Below, one piece after another: positions 34,301 through 43,171 of a stretch of 64,000 nt of DNA. The notes below the pieces were generated by a model. It was not told the origin of the DNA. It made no database searches and saw only the letters and a program-made list of their open reading frames with translations. Every line of letters starts with the position of its first letter. The first letter of the stretch is position 1. The DNA comes from Pseudalkalibacillus hwajinpoensis (lineage in GTDB: Bacteria > Bacillota > Bacilli > Bacillales > Guptibacillaceae), in contig NZ_JADFCM010000008.1 of assembly GCF_015234585.1 (NCBI RefSeq), positions 1,240,001 to 1,304,000 of the forward strand, in the 5' to 3' direction. The translations under genes and the position numbers were made by a program.

Positions 34301-34311
34301 CTAATTGAAAT

Positions 34312-34449
34312 TTAAAACCCTTCACCATTCTTTTGTCTAGTGTGGTTTCTGTTTTTTACTTTATGGGAGCCTTTCATTGGCTCTGGTTGGCCAGTATGCC
34401 CTTTAGGAGCGTTTTTTCGAATGTCTTTGAACGTATTGCTCTCAGTCAT
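34312..34449 (-). CDS. sspP: small acid-soluble spore protein P
   Basis: A 45-residue protein, [20 protein letters not shown] then [17 protein letters not shown], matching SspP of B. subtilis over its whole length. Found in the spore core and made late in sporulation, presumably by the forespore sigma factor. The ATG at 34449 follows AAGGAGGGATTCAT. It marks the return of the B. subtilis gene order (sspP-sspO-acnA) after the selenium locus. Confidence 0.9.
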   Translation of the reverse strand: MTESNTFKDIRKNAPKGHTGQPEPMKGSHKVKNRNHTRQKNGEGF

Positions 34450-34564
34450 ATGAATCCCTCCTTACGCTTTAGTATGGTCAAAATGATAGTGCTTATTCCT
34501 GTCGAATAGGACGCTTTGTCCTGGTTACACTATGATGAAAGCTTAAGAAAAGGAGGTTGGTTAA

Positions 34565-34822
34565 ATGCCTTACAATAAAGACAAACAACAGAGTTTCCAA
34601 GCAGCGCAGCAAGGTTACGAACAAGCTGTTGATGCCAAGAAAGAAATTGTGGTGAGTAGTAGTGGATATGGTAAAGACCTGAAGCATTTACAACAAGAAG
34701 TGGGTGAAGCGAAAGAGCAGATTGAGAGTGCATTAATGAGCGCAACAGAACATCAGCGTGCGCAATTACTTCAATTTCAGCAGGATTTGCAATCGATTGA
34801 AGCAGAAATGAATCAAGAATAA
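34565..34822 (+). CDS. DUF2524-like (YtzC-like) small coiled-coil protein
   Basis: An 85-residue, mostly helical and Gln/Glu-rich protein. The C-terminal ATEHQRAQLLQFQQDLQSIE resembles the end of B. subtilis YtzC (DUF2524), with the same repeated Gln and Leu spacing. AAAGGAGGTTGGTTAA before the ATG is a very strong RBS. The function is unknown. Confidence 0.6.
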   Translation: MPYNKDKQQSFQAAQQGYEQAVDAKKEIVVSSSGYGKDLKHLQQEVGEAKEQIESALMSATEHQRAQLLQFQQDLQSIEAEMNQE

Positions 34823-34826
34823 GAAT

Positions 34827-34857
34827 GAAAACCCGTCATCACCTGATGACGGGTTTC
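34827..34857. terminator. bidirectional terminator
   Basis: AAACCCGTCATCA pairs perfectly with TGATGACGGGTTT around two bases, between the DUF2524-like gene and sspO. Confidence 0.75.
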
Positions 34858-34861
34858 AAGC

Positions 34862-35011
34862 CTATTGGCGTTTCTTTGTCTTTTTATTATATTGACGCTG
34901 CTCTTGTGTCATATGCTCGTTTGCATATTCATTGTCATAGCCTGCGCCGTTTCCTTGAGCATCGGCATCATTCATTCCTGGACGCACACCGTTTGCTTTT
35001 CGCTTACCCAT
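34862..35011 (-). CDS. sspO: small acid-soluble spore protein O
   Basis: A 49-residue protein, [20 protein letters not shown] then [20 protein letters not shown], matching SspO (CotK) of B. subtilis. Spore-core protein. The ATG at 35011 follows GGGAGGTGATGAAT. It is divergent from aconitase, as in B. subtilis. Confidence 0.9.
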   Translation of the reverse strand: MGKRKANGVRPGMNDADAQGNGAGYDNEYANEHMTQEQRQYNKKTKKRQ

Positions 35012-35201
35012 ATTCATCACCTCCCTTCATCTAATTTTTCCTATAAGGGAGAAAATATGTGGTGATAAGCTAGACTTATCAATAGCAATAACAATCTTGT
35101 TATTTACTTATGTTTAGAAATTTACTAAACTGGATAAAGGGAAGTTGAAAACGTTTTTTCGACATCCGCTTTGTTATGCAATTTGGAGGAGGGAACTACA
35201 T

Positions 35202-37913
35202 ATGGCAAATCACGAACTTTATAATTCCAAAGCAACATTTGATGCCAATGGTAAATCATATTCCTTCTATCGTCTTCAGGCGCTAGAAGAAGCAGGCATC
35301 GCTAAGGTAAGCAAGCTCCCTTATACGATCAAAATTTTGCTCGAATCCGTATTACGTCAGTATGACGGTAAAGTCATTAAAGAAGAGCATATTGAAAACC
35401 TCGCTAAATGGGGAACTAGCGAGCAAAACAAAGATATTGACGTACCATTTAAACCTTCACGTGTCATTCTTCAAGATTTTACAGGCGTACCTGCTGTTGT
35501 TGACCTTGCGTCACTTCGTAAAGCAATGGCTGATATCGGCGGGGACCCTGACAAAATCAACCCTGAAATCCCAGTTGATCTTGTTATTGACCACTCCGTA
35601 CAGGTTGATAAATATGCATCTGAGGATGCACTTGAATTTAATATGAATAAAGAATTTGAACGTAACCTTGAGCGTTATAAGTTCCTTAAATGGGCTCAAG
35701 ATGCATTTGATAACTATCGTGCCGTTCCACCGGCAACTGGTATCGTTCACCAGGTAAACCTTGAGTACGTTGCGAACGTTGTTCAAGAAAATACTGTTGA
35801 TGGCGAGAATGTTGCCTATCCAGATACATTATTCGGAACTGACTCCCATACAACCATGATCAACGGTCTTGGCGTACTTGGATGGGGTGTAGGTGGTATT
35901 GAAGCTGAAGCTGGAATGCTTGGTCAGCCTTCTTACTTCCCGGTTCCTGAAGTAATCGGTGTGAAGCTTACTGGAGAACTCCCAAGCGGAACAACAGCAA
36001 CGGATCTTGCGCTAAAAGTGACTCAGCTTCTTCGTGAGAAAAAAGTTGTTGGGAAATTTGTTGAGTTCTTCGGACCAGGGCTATCAGGCATGCCGCTTGC
36101 TGACCGTGCAACAATTTCCAATATGGCACCAGAACAAGGTTCTACATGTAGCTTTTTCCCAGTTGATGAAGAAGCGCTTGAATACATGCGCCTAACTGGT
36201 CGCTCAGAAGAGCATATTAACCTTGTGCGTGAATACTCAATTGCTAATGGATTGTTCTACACGCCAGAATCAGAAGATCCTGAATTCTCAAGCGTAGTTG
36301 AACTTGATCTTGGAACTGTAGAGCCAAGTCTTGCTGGTCCTAAGCGTCCACAAGATTTAATTCTTCTTTCCGATATGAAAAAAGAATTCAATAAAGCAGT
36401 CGTTGCTCCTCAAGGTAACCAGGGTCTAGGTATGGATAAGAAAGAATTCGACAAGGAAGCTGTTGTTAAATTTAACGATGGAAAAGAAGTAACGATGAAA
36501 ACAGGTGCAGTTGCAATCGCAGCGATTACAAGCTGTACAAATACTTCAAACCCTTCCGTTATGCTTGGTGCGGCTCTTCTTGCGAAGAAAGCTGTTGAAA
36601 AAGGACTACAAGTTCCTGAATACGTGAAAACTAGCCTTGCTCCAGGATCAAAAGTTGTAACAGACTATCTTGATAAGTCTGGACTTATGCCTTACCTTAG
36701 AGACCTTGGTTTCCACCTGGTTGGTTATGGCTGTACAACTTGTATCGGTAACTCAGGTCCACTTAAAGAAGAGATTGAAGATGCGATTGCGAAGAGCGAT
36801 CTTACGGTGACTTCTGTACTTTCAGGTAACCGTAACTTTGAAGGACGTATCCACCCACTAGTAAAAGCCAACTATCTTGCTTCACCACCGCTTGTCGTTG
36901 CTTATGCTCTTGCTGGAACAGTAGACTTTGATCTTCATTCAGATTCATTCGGTAAAGACAAAGACGGCAACGATATATTCTTGAAAGATCTATGGCCATC
37001 AGCAGAAGAAATCAAGCAAGCCGTTGCTGAAACAGTAACACCAGAAATGTTTAAGCGTCAGTACAAAACAGTATTCGACGAAAACAAACGCTGGAACGAA
37101 CTAAGCACTAGTGAAGGAGATCTTTATAACTGGGACGATGAGTCTACTTATATTCAGAACCCTCCATTCTTCGAGAATCTTTCTAAAGATCCTGAAGACA
37201 TTCACGAACTTAAAGACCTTAGAGCGATCGCGAAGTTTGGCGATTCCGTTACTACGGACCACATTTCACCAGCTGGTGCGATTGCTAAAGATATGCCTGC
37301 AGGGCAATATCTACAAAATAACGGCGTTCGTCCAATTGACTTTAACTCTTACGGATCACGTCGTGGTAACCACGAAGTTATGATGCGCGGTACGTTTGGT
37401 AACATTCGTATTCGTAACGAAGTAGCTCCAGGCACTGAAGGCGGCTGGACAACATTCTGGAACACGGATGAAGTTATGCCAATTTATGATGCGGCAATGA
37501 AATACAAAGAAGAAGGAACAGGTCTAGTTGTTCTTGCTGGTAAAGACTACGGCATGGGAAGCTCACGCGACTGGGCTGCCAAAGGAACAAACCTTCTTGG
37601 TATTAAAACGGTTATTGCAGAAAGCTACGAAAGAATTCACCGTAGTAACCTTGTATTGATGGGTGTGCTTCCGCTTCAATTTAGAGATGGCGAAACTGCA
37701 GATACGTATAACCTTACTGGTAAAGAAACGTTTGCTGTTGAAATCACAGAAAACGTGAAACCACGTGATGAAATTAACGTAACGGCAACATCTCCAGAAG
37801 GCGAAACGCAAACATTTAAAGTACTTGCTCGTTTCGATAGTGAAGTTGAAATTGACTACTATCGCCACGGCGGTATTCTTCAAATGGTTCTTCGCGACAA
37901 AATTGCAAATTAA
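35202..37913 (+). CDS. acnA: aconitate hydratase (citB)
   Basis: A 903-residue TCA-cycle enzyme interconverting citrate and isocitrate through a [4Fe-4S] cluster. Cluster ligands are in [14 protein letters not shown] and [36 protein letters not shown] [20 protein letters not shown] and [16 protein letters not shown] are other active-site segments. In Bacillus the apo form also binds mRNA under iron limitation. The ATG at 35202 (GGAGGAGGGAACTACAT before it) is chosen over the one at 35145, which would add 19 unrelated residues. Codon use is strongly biased, as expected for a highly expressed gene. Confidence 0.98.
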   Translation: MANHELYNSKATFDANGKSYSFYRLQALEEAGIAKVSKLPYTIKILLESVLRQYDGKVIKEEHIENLAKWGTSEQNKDIDVPFKPSRVILQDFTGVPAVVDLASLRKAMADIGGDPDKINPEIPVDLVIDHSVQVDKYASEDALEFNMNKEFERNLERYKFLKWAQDAFDNYRAVPPATGIVHQVNLEYVANVVQENTVDGENVAYPDTLFGTDSHTTMINGLGVLGWGVGGIEAEAGMLGQPSYFPVPEVIGVKLTGELPSGTTATDLALKVTQLLREKKVVGKFVEFFGPGLSGMPLADRATISNMAPEQGSTCSFFPVDEEALEYMRLTGRSEEHINLVREYSIANGLFYTPESEDPEFSSVVELDLGTVEPSLAGPKRPQDLILLSDMKKEFNKAVVAPQGNQGLGMDKKEFDKEAVVKFNDGKEVTMKTGAVAIAAITSCTNTSNPSVMLGAALLAKKAVEKGLQVPEYVKTSLAPGSKVVTDYLDKSGLMPYLRDLGFHLVGYGCTTCIGNSGPLKEEIEDAIAKSDLTVTSVLSGNRNFEGRIHPLVKANYLASPPLVVAYALAGTVDFDLHSDSFGKDKDGNDIFLKDLWPSAEEIKQAVAETVTPEMFKRQYKTVFDENKRWNELSTSEGDLYNWDDESTYIQNPPFFENLSKDPEDIHELKDLRAIAKFGDSVTTDHISPAGAIAKDMPAGQYLQNNGVRPIDFNSYGSRRGNHEVMMRGTFGNIRIRNEVAPGTEGGWTTFWNTDEVMPIYDAAMKYKEEGTGLVVLAGKDYGMGSSRDWAAKGTNLLGIKTVIAESYERIHRSNLVLMGVLPLQFRDGETADTYNLTGKETFAVEITENVKPRDEINVTATSPEGETQTFKVLARFDSEVEIDYYRHGGILQMVLRDKIAN

Positions 37914-37918
37914 TTTAG

Positions 37919-37946
37919 AAAAGGATGGCTCTTGCCATCCTTTTTT
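37919..37946 (+). terminator. acnA terminator
   Basis: AAAGGATGGC pairs with GCCATCCTTT around TCTT and is followed by a T-run. Confidence 0.85.
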
Positions 37947-38129
37947 ATTGTGGTTTAATTTGTTGACATCATAGCTAAAATGATAACGACATAGCGTAAA
38001 TGAGGCGAATATAGCAACGTTCATTAGCAATAGCCAATATAATAAACAAAAAAATCGGATTTTTGTAATAAGTTTTGATAAATCGGGAATAATGGTTTTA
38101 AATACTGTTGAAGAGGAAAGGAGACTAAC

Positions 38130-38258
38130 ATGAGGAAATCTAAAAAAGTTTCTTTCAAAGAACTTGTTATGCAAAATAAGCTCGAATTAATGAATGATAA
38201 ACAAGCGATTGAACGTATTGAAGACAAATTTGAGCAAAAGCACGCAAAAAATTTGTAA
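38130..38258 (+). CDS. FbpB-family small basic protein
   Basis: A 42-residue basic protein, KKVSFKELVMQNKLELMNDK then QAIERIEDKFEQKH, with the F-x-E-L-V-x-x-N-K-x-E-L-x-x-D core of the FbpB (Fur-regulated basic protein) family. In B. subtilis FbpB helps the FsrA small RNA spare iron, including by lowering aconitase expression, so its place just after acnA is suggestive. GAGGAAAGGAGACTAAC precedes the ATG. I see no clear Fur box. Confidence 0.75.
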   Translation: MRKSKKVSFKELVMQNKLELMNDKQAIERIEDKFEQKHAKNL

Positions 38259-38315
38259 TGGTATAGATATTTCTCTTTTAGTTGCACAGCCTATTACCTA
38301 AAGGAGGAGATACAA

Positions 38316-38459
38316 ATGAGTAATCCAAAGAAATTCCCAAAATCTTTTAAGCCAAATCACCTCGCTTCTGTCAATCCAGAAGCTGAAGGGAACAAAGGGA
38401 AACAAATGCAAACAAAAGGCAACGCTGAACCGGACTACGCCCCTCCAAAAGGGAAATAG
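38316..38459 (+). CDS. sspN: small acid-soluble spore protein N
   Basis: A 47-residue protein, SNPKKFPKSFKPNHLASVNP then EAEGNKGKQMQTKGNAEPDY, with the PNHL and NKGKQM landmarks of the SspN family. Spore-core protein. AAAGGAGGAGATACAA before the ATG is a strong RBS. In B. subtilis sspN and tlp form one operon, whereas here tlp lies 1.3 kb further on. Confidence 0.82.
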   Translation: MSNPKKFPKSFKPNHLASVNPEAEGNKGKQMQTKGNAEPDYAPPKGK

Positions 38460-38469
38460 GCTGATGACG

Positions 38470-38498
38470 ACCAGAAAGGAAAACTCTTTCTGGTTTAT
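38470..38498 (+). terminator. terminator after sspN
   Basis: ACCAGAAAG pairs with CTTTCTGGT and is followed by TTATTTC. Confidence 0.7.
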
Positions 38499-38596
38499 TT
38501 CAATTTTAACAACTTCTTTTCATTTCTTGTAAAGTTGTCCAAAAGTATGGAGAGATGACGAAAGATTAGGAGACAAACGTTTTCGGGGGGAACATT

Positions 38597-39121
38597 ATGA
38601 CAATTACAGCAAGGATTGAACCCATTTCAGTGATGGGGTCTGAAGAAGAACCAAACAAAGAGCTTCTTGTAAAAGAGCTTGAAATCAAAATGCAGCAAAT
38701 GGGCTATCTTGTGCCATATCGGGAAGAATTAAATTGGAGTCGCACAATTGCGAGCCTTGAGTTAGGTGAAGCACAAACCCTTCAAAAATTAAAAAAAGCC
38801 GCTGCTAAAAACGATCGCGTACTTCTTATTTACGCGCGTCTTTTCAAAGGGACGATTTTTCAGCACCTTATTCTTCACCCAAATCAATCTGGAATTTATC
38901 TTCCTTTTCGATTTGATGAGCCTTTTGTCATTCAAATAGAAGGTAGAAAGATCTGGATTGGTTCTTCTGTAAGGCTTCTTGAGGAATTATCATGGCTCCA
39001 AATTAGTTTTGATCAAGGAGATCATCAGGAAAGTGTGAAAGAGTACTGGCAGAATTTGATAGAGATCTCTAGAAAAAGCGTCAACTATATGAGTCCGATT
39101 ATTTTTGAAGAAGCCATTTAG
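38597..39121 (+). CDS. protein of unknown function
   Basis: A 174-residue soluble protein, not recognised. It has no signal peptide or membrane helix. It mixes charged helices (LLVKELEIKMQQMGYLVPYR, LGEAQTLQKLKKAAAKNDRV) with beta strands (VLLIYARLFKGTIFQHLILH, IQIEGRKIWIGSSVR). CGGGGGGAACATT precedes the ATG. The next gene follows after 52 bases, so the two may be co-transcribed. Confidence 0.6.
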   Translation: MTITARIEPISVMGSEEEPNKELLVKELEIKMQQMGYLVPYREELNWSRTIASLELGEAQTLQKLKKAAAKNDRVLLIYARLFKGTIFQHLILHPNQSGIYLPFRFDEPFVIQIEGRKIWIGSSVRLLEELSWLQISFDQGDHQESVKEYWQNLIEISRKSVNYMSPIIFEEAI

Positions 39122-39173
39122 AAGATTTTAGTAAAGGAAGAAAGGGTATGGCCATATAAGAGGGGTGATAGTA

Positions 39174-39662
39174 GTGGATAAAAAAGATAGGTTAGGCAGT
39201 GATATATACCGCATGCTTGAGGAATCTGGACCACCTTATGGGTGTGGGACTGCATCCATTATAGGTGGTTTCGCTGCCAGGCTTGCTGTTATGAGTCTTA
39301 CGATTTCTGATATTGACCACGAATTACATGACGTACCAGGTACTTTCTTTCTGATGTGTGATGAAGACGACCGTGAATTTCAATCGTTTTTAGATGAGGG
39401 AGGCAATCATTCACCAAACGATGTTCCGATACAATTATTAGAGTGTACGTACCGGCTTCTCGTCGAGCTATCTTCATACGAGGACCGAATTCAGAGCAAT
39501 GTTGTCGTAGACTATCGAATGGGGATCAGAATGTTGAAACAGGTATTTACTGCGGCTGAGAACATTTTGCTTTCCAATGGATGTAGTGCAGAAGTGCGCA
39601 AAGATATGTTGTACTATGAAGGCAAGTTAGAAGGGGCGCTTCCAAAAAGCCTTCAATCTTAA
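39174..39662 (+). CDS. cyclodeaminase/cyclohydrolase-like (FTCD-C) protein
   Basis: A 162-residue helical protein. The N-terminal segment EESGPPYGCGTASIIGGFAA followed by RLAVMSL resembles the P-G-G-G-S-x-A-A-x-x-G-A-x-A-A-x-L motif of the formiminotransferase-cyclodeaminase C-terminal domain, although the Gly/Ser pattern is altered (YGCGTAS). True cyclodeaminases act on folate derivatives. The altered motif makes the activity uncertain. The GTG at 39174 follows GAGGGGTGATAGTA. Confidence 0.6.
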   Translation: MDKKDRLGSDIYRMLEESGPPYGCGTASIIGGFAARLAVMSLTISDIDHELHDVPGTFFLMCDEDDREFQSFLDEGGNHSPNDVPIQLLECTYRLLVELSSYEDRIQSNVVVDYRMGIRMLKQVFTAAENILLSNGCSAEVRKDMLYYEGKLEGALPKSLQS

Positions 39663-39734
39663 TTGAAACATGAATACCTATTAAGATGATTAGTCATAAT
39701 AAGCTCGTACCTACTTAATACGGGAGGGCTTATG

Positions 39735-39944
39735 ATGGTATCTAAACGAGACGATCGCAGCGATAATGCAGAGAAATTATCTAAAATAATTCAGGATACG
39801 AAAGAGAATATTCATGATTCTGAAGCGTCGTTAGAATTTACGGATAGCGATTTGCAGAAAAAAGCTATTCAAGATAAAAATCAGCGCCGAAAACACAGTA
39901 TTCAGGCGCTGGAAAATGAAGTGAAAGACGAAACAAAGCAATAG
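39735..39944 (+). CDS. tlp: Tlp, thioredoxin-like small acid-soluble spore protein
   Basis: A 69-residue protein with the family core DDRSDNAEKLSKIIQDTKEN, then IHDSEASLEFTDSDLQKKAI and DKNQRRKHSIQALENEVKDE, matching B. subtilis Tlp. Spore-core protein despite the historical name. No CxxC is present. The second of two adjacent ATGs (39735) has the better spacing from GGGAGG. The position before yneP is as in B. subtilis. Confidence 0.9.
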   Translation: MVSKRDDRSDNAEKLSKIIQDTKENIHDSEASLEFTDSDLQKKAIQDKNQRRKHSIQALENEVKDETKQ

Positions 39945-39952
39945 CGGTTTAA

Positions 39953-39983
39953 AGAACTGAGTGACAATAAGTCACTCAGTTCT
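39953..39983 (+). terminator. tlp terminator
   Basis: AGAACTGAGTGAC pairs perfectly with GTCACTCAGTTCT around a five-base loop. Confidence 0.75.
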
Positions 39984-40057
39984 TCTCATTCATGCTTCAT
40001 GAGTGGATTATGGTAAAATAACATAGACACCACGTTGAAGTTAGGAGAGGAAAGATT

Positions 40058-40498
40058 ATGTACATAGCAACTACGTCTATTGATGTTCGATACGCTGAAA
40101 CAGATCAAATGGGAGTCGTATATCATGCCAACTATCTCATCTGGTTTGAGCTTGGACGAACGTCGCTAATCAATGATTTAGGATTTCGTTATGCTGATAT
40201 GGAAAAAGAGGGGATTCTATCTCCCGTTGTAGATATTAAAGCAAGCTACAAACGACCTGTCAGGTATGGGGATGAAGTGAATGTAAGAACCTGGGTCGAG
40301 CATTATGATGGGCTTCGTGTGAATTATGGCTATGAAGTCATAAACGGAGAGGGCGAGATTTGCGTTACGGGCGAATCGATGCATACGTGTGTAAAGCAAG
40401 ATACGTTCCGCCCTGTCTCAATACGTCGAAAATTTCCGGAATGGCATCAGGCGTATGAACAAGCGAAGAAAAAATCTGTTTCTACTGGAGCAGAATAA
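40058..40498 (+). CDS. yneP: YneP, 4-hydroxybenzoyl-CoA thioesterase-family acyl-CoA thioesterase
   Basis: A 146-residue hotdog-fold thioesterase. It shows IDVRYAETDQMGVVYHANYL with the catalytic Asp and the H-x-N-Y helix, FELGRTSLINDLG, and KRPVRYGDEVNVRTWVEHYD. It hydrolyses acyl-CoA thioesters of unknown chain type in the cytosol. The ATG follows TAGGAGAGGAAAGATT. Its stop overlaps the yneQ start (TAATG), so the two are coupled. Confidence 0.93.
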   Translation: MYIATTSIDVRYAETDQMGVVYHANYLIWFELGRTSLINDLGFRYADMEKEGILSPVVDIKASYKRPVRYGDEVNVRTWVEHYDGLRVNYGYEVINGEGEICVTGESMHTCVKQDTFRPVSIRRKFPEWHQAYEQAKKKSVSTGAE

Positions 40499-40806
40499 TG
40501 GCTTTTGGTCTGTCGAAGCGAGAGCTAGCAGAATGGAAGGCAGCCGTTTCGAACGGAGAGGTCGCTTTATTGACTCATTTTTGGTATGATCCTCGCTTTC
40601 CACAGTTTCACTCTGTGACGAAAGCAGGGTGTCGTAATAAAGAAAAGCTTGCCCGATGGGGAGAACAGTATGGTTTAAAAAGAGAATGGATGCATGACCG
40701 TGAAGAATTTCCGCACTTTGACCTGTTGGGGGATGATCAGATCCGTATTCTTGAAGCTGAGGGTCTTGCAGCGCACATTCACCGATTTAGATTAACAAAA
40801 AAGTGA
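40498..40806 (+). CDS. yneQ: YneQ family protein
   Basis: A 102-residue protein conserved next to yneP in Bacillus: MAFGLSKRELAEWKAAVSNG, ALLTHFWYDPRFPQFHSVTK, AGCRNKEKLARWGEQYGLK and EFPHFDLLGDDQIRILEAEG. The His/Tyr/Asp-rich HFWYDPRFP is the most striking conserved element, but no function is known. It starts inside the yneP stop codon. Confidence 0.88.
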   Translation: MAFGLSKRELAEWKAAVSNGEVALLTHFWYDPRFPQFHSVTKAGCRNKEKLARWGEQYGLKREWMHDREEFPHFDLLGDDQIRILEAEGLAAHIHRFRLTKK

Positions 40807-40808
40807 AA

Positions 40809-40844
40809 TAAAAAACGCGAAAGCTTCTCGCTTTCGCGTTTTTC
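40809..40844. terminator. bidirectional terminator
   Basis: AAAAACGCGAAAGC pairs perfectly with GCTTTCGCGTTTTT, between convergent yneQ and yneR. Confidence 0.85.
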
Positions 40845-40848
40845 TCAA

Positions 40849-41139
40849 TCAATTTCCGTGCACAAATTCTATTTCCTCTTTTTTTCGGCTGAATTTCACG
40901 GCGAAATCCTGATCCTCAAAGAACCAGATATCTTTTTGTTCTACAAAAAAGGTAATGCCTTCTTCTTCAAATGTAAGAGTAGGTTCCGTTGGTTCTTCCA
41001 CAGTCATACCAAGGGAAAAGCCATCTTGAACAGTGCTGCATCCACCTACACGTACAAAAAAGCGGAGGTTGTCACCTTTTTCAAGATCCATTTCTCGTTT
41101 AAACCAGTTCAAAGCGGGTTTTGTAATTGTCATTTTCAA
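40849..41139 (-). CDS. yneR: YneR, HesB/IscA-like protein
   Basis: A 96-residue HesB-domain protein: TKPALNWFKREMDLEKGDNL, FVRVGGCSTVQDGFSLGMTV and ITFFVEQKDIWFFEDQDFAV. Only one cysteine (in GGCST) matches the A-type carrier positions, so classic Fe-S transfer is doubtful. It is paralogous to the protein at 21.0 kb. AAAGGAGGAAATACACTTGAA precedes the start. The gene order yneP-yneQ-yneR with yneR reversed follows B. subtilis. Confidence 0.85.
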   Translation of the reverse strand: MKMTITKPALNWFKREMDLEKGDNLRFFVRVGGCSTVQDGFSLGMTVEEPTEPTLTFEEEGITFFVEQKDIWFFEDQDFAVKFSRKKEEIEFVHGN

Positions 41140-41332
41140 GTGTATTTCCTCCTTTGCCGTACGAGTCTTCTCATACTATTATAAAGAAGTAGCGCCAACT
41201 TGCAAAAAGAAAAAGGTTATAAAGCGAAATAATGGCAATAAACCCACTTAAATATGTAAACCATCTCGTAATTTACGTTACATCAGCATAGAATAAGGGT
41301 ATAAAAGGAAGTGTAATGAGGAGGTTTTTGGA

Positions 41333-42259
41333 ATGAAAAAACAGAGAATATGGCTGTTTTTATTCCTCATTCTTGCTGCGGGTATTTTACTCAGTGTTAA
41401 ACCAATAATGGAACACCGTAGTCAGCGTTTGAATGAAATAAAGCAAGCAGCATCCATGATGGTTATGAATGAAGCGCCGAATGAAACGGTCATCTCATCG
41501 ATCGCGAATAAAAATGATCGAGAGAAAACGGATATAGTACCAGAAGTCTCTAAAGAAAAGCCAGATTCATCAAAACCTGAAGAAGTAGCACAGCCTGAAG
41601 ATCCCGATATAAGAATGGTGGGATTGGGCGACTCACTGACGAAGGGTAGCGGTGACTCAACAGGGCAAGGGTACATTGGTCGACTTGCTGCTAATATAAA
41701 GAATGAAACAGATACGTCTGTACTTGTAGAGAACTATGCTGTTCATGGAAGGCAGACGCCAAAATTATATAAGATGTTAAACGAAGATGATGTGCAGGAT
41801 TCCCTTTCAGAAGCAGATGTGATCGTCATGAGTATTGGTGGAAATGATCTAATGAAAGTTGTGAAAGAACATTTTCTAGATTTACAAATGGACGTTTTTC
41901 AACAAGAACAAACAAACTATGTAGAACGTCTAAGTGCCATTATGAAACGAATTAGAAGTATTAATTCCGACGCGCCGATTTTATTTATTGGTCTTTATAA
42001 TCCTCTATTAGAGAATTTTCAATCGGTAACGGAAATTGATCAAATTGTGCAAAGGTGGAATGGGGCAAGTGAAGATACGGTCCTTAAAGATGATGACACA
42101 ACCTTTGTACCAGTGTATGAATTGTTTAATTCTGTAGATGAAAACTTGTTTTTTGATGATGGCTTTCATCCAAATGATCAAGGATACGAACTGATGGCGA
42201 GGCAGATTCAATATCGGTTGAAGCAGGATGAGTTAGTAGAAGAAATCCCATTTGAATAG
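41333..42259 (+). CDS. membrane-anchored SGNH/GDSL hydrolase (YpmR-like), copy 1
   Basis: A 308-residue exported esterase-type protein. An N-terminal hydrophobic segment (WLFLFLILAAGILLSV) is followed by an Asp/Glu/Pro-rich linker, then SGNH blocks: I MVGLGDSLTKGSGD (Ser nucleophile), GRQT for the Gly block, MSIGGNDLM (Asn), and DGFHPNDQGYELMA (Asp and His). Such enzymes deacylate lipids or wall polysaccharides. B. subtilis YpmR is similar. The ATG follows GAGGAGGTTTTTGGA. It is in tandem with a second copy 60 bases downstream. Confidence 0.88.
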   Translation: MKKQRIWLFLFLILAAGILLSVKPIMEHRSQRLNEIKQAASMMVMNEAPNETVISSIANKNDREKTDIVPEVSKEKPDSSKPEEVAQPEDPDIRMVGLGDSLTKGSGDSTGQGYIGRLAANIKNETDTSVLVENYAVHGRQTPKLYKMLNEDDVQDSLSEADVIVMSIGGNDLMKVVKEHFLDLQMDVFQQEQTNYVERLSAIMKRIRSINSDAPILFIGLYNPLLENFQSVTEIDQIVQRWNGASEDTVLKDDDTTFVPVYELFNSVDENLFFDDGFHPNDQGYELMARQIQYRLKQDELVEEIPFE

Positions 42260-42327
42260 TTCATATACGAGTGAACTTCCGTTTGATAGAATAATAGGTA
42301 CAATCGTTAGAGTAAAGGAAAATGACA

Positions 42328-43155
42328 ATGAATCGATTTATGAAGCTAATCCTCATCTCGTTAATGCTCCTAGTATTTGTGGGAGCGGGCGCCTTAACCT
42401 ATGTCTATTTTAAGGATGATCCAGAGCTAACGGACTCACTCCCTGTGAGTGATGAAATAAAGGAAACCTTTCATGATGAAGAACCCATTCCTCAGAAAGT
42501 ACCAGATAATGTGCGGATTGTTGGTCTTGGTGATTCCTTAACAAAAGGCGTCGGTGACCAAGAAAAAAAGGGATATATCGGTTACGTAAGTGATTATTAT
42601 TTTGAAAATGAACAGAATGCAAAGGTTACACTAGATAACTATGCGATAACTGGTAGTGAAACGGAAGATCTCATAAAAAGGTTAGAAGAGAATGAAGTCC
42701 AAAACGGTGTCAAAAAAGCGGATTATATCTTCTTAACGATCGGTGGAAATGATTTGTTTGGTGTTGTTAAAAATCATTTCATGAATCTTGATCAACAATA
42801 TTTTTCTCTTCAAGAAAAGATTTATTTAGAAAATTTGACGACGATATTAGATAAGCTTAGAAGTTTAAATGGTGATGCACCAATTTATTTTACAGGTTTA
42901 TTCAATCCGTTCTCAAAAGCTTTTGGGGATATTCCAGAAATGAATGAAATTGTAGACGATTGGAATGATGGTAGCCAATTAACTGTTTCAAATTATCCTG
43001 AAGTTACATTTGTTCCAGTTGCCGATCTCTTCCTTGAGAGTGATGAGAACCTTCTATATGAAGATGCCTTTCATCCAAATGAAGATGGGTATCATTTAAT
43101 GGGGGATCGGATTGTCTCTTATTTAGAAGAAAACAATGTGGCATTTAATCAATAA
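42328..43155 (+). CDS. membrane-anchored SGNH/GDSL hydrolase (YpmR-like), copy 2
   Basis: A 275-residue paralogue of the gene before it. Membrane anchor LILISLMLLVFVGAGALTYV, then IVGLGDSLTKGVGDQEKKGY, LTIGGNDLFGVVKNHFMNLD and EDAFHPNEDGYHLMG. The four SGNH blocks are intact. The linker is shorter than in copy 1. The ATG at 42328 is preferred over 42322 for RBS spacing (AAAGGAAAATGACA). Local tandem duplication is the simplest origin (inference). It overlaps the upstream extension of the next frame, whose true start is later. Confidence 0.88.
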   Translation: MNRFMKLILISLMLLVFVGAGALTYVYFKDDPELTDSLPVSDEIKETFHDEEPIPQKVPDNVRIVGLGDSLTKGVGDQEKKGYIGYVSDYYFENEQNAKVTLDNYAITGSETEDLIKRLEENEVQNGVKKADYIFLTIGGNDLFGVVKNHFMNLDQQYFSLQEKIYLENLTTILDKLRSLNGDAPIYFTGLFNPFSKAFGDIPEMNEIVDDWNDGSQLTVSNYPEVTFVPVADLFLESDENLLYEDAFHPNEDGYHLMGDRIVSYLEENNVAFNQ

Positions 43156-43171
43156 AGGTAGGGAACCATTT

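Noticed and set aside
37563..38174. A 203-codon minus-strand open frame at the end of aconitase
   Set aside because: It is antisense to acnA over most of its length, rich in Cys, Phe and His as expected of a shadow frame in biased codons, and has no ribosome binding site.
43136..43171. Twelve-codon upstream extension of the UDG-like protein
   Set aside because: It overlaps the end of the second SGNH gene and lacks an RBS, whereas the ATG at 43172 has one.
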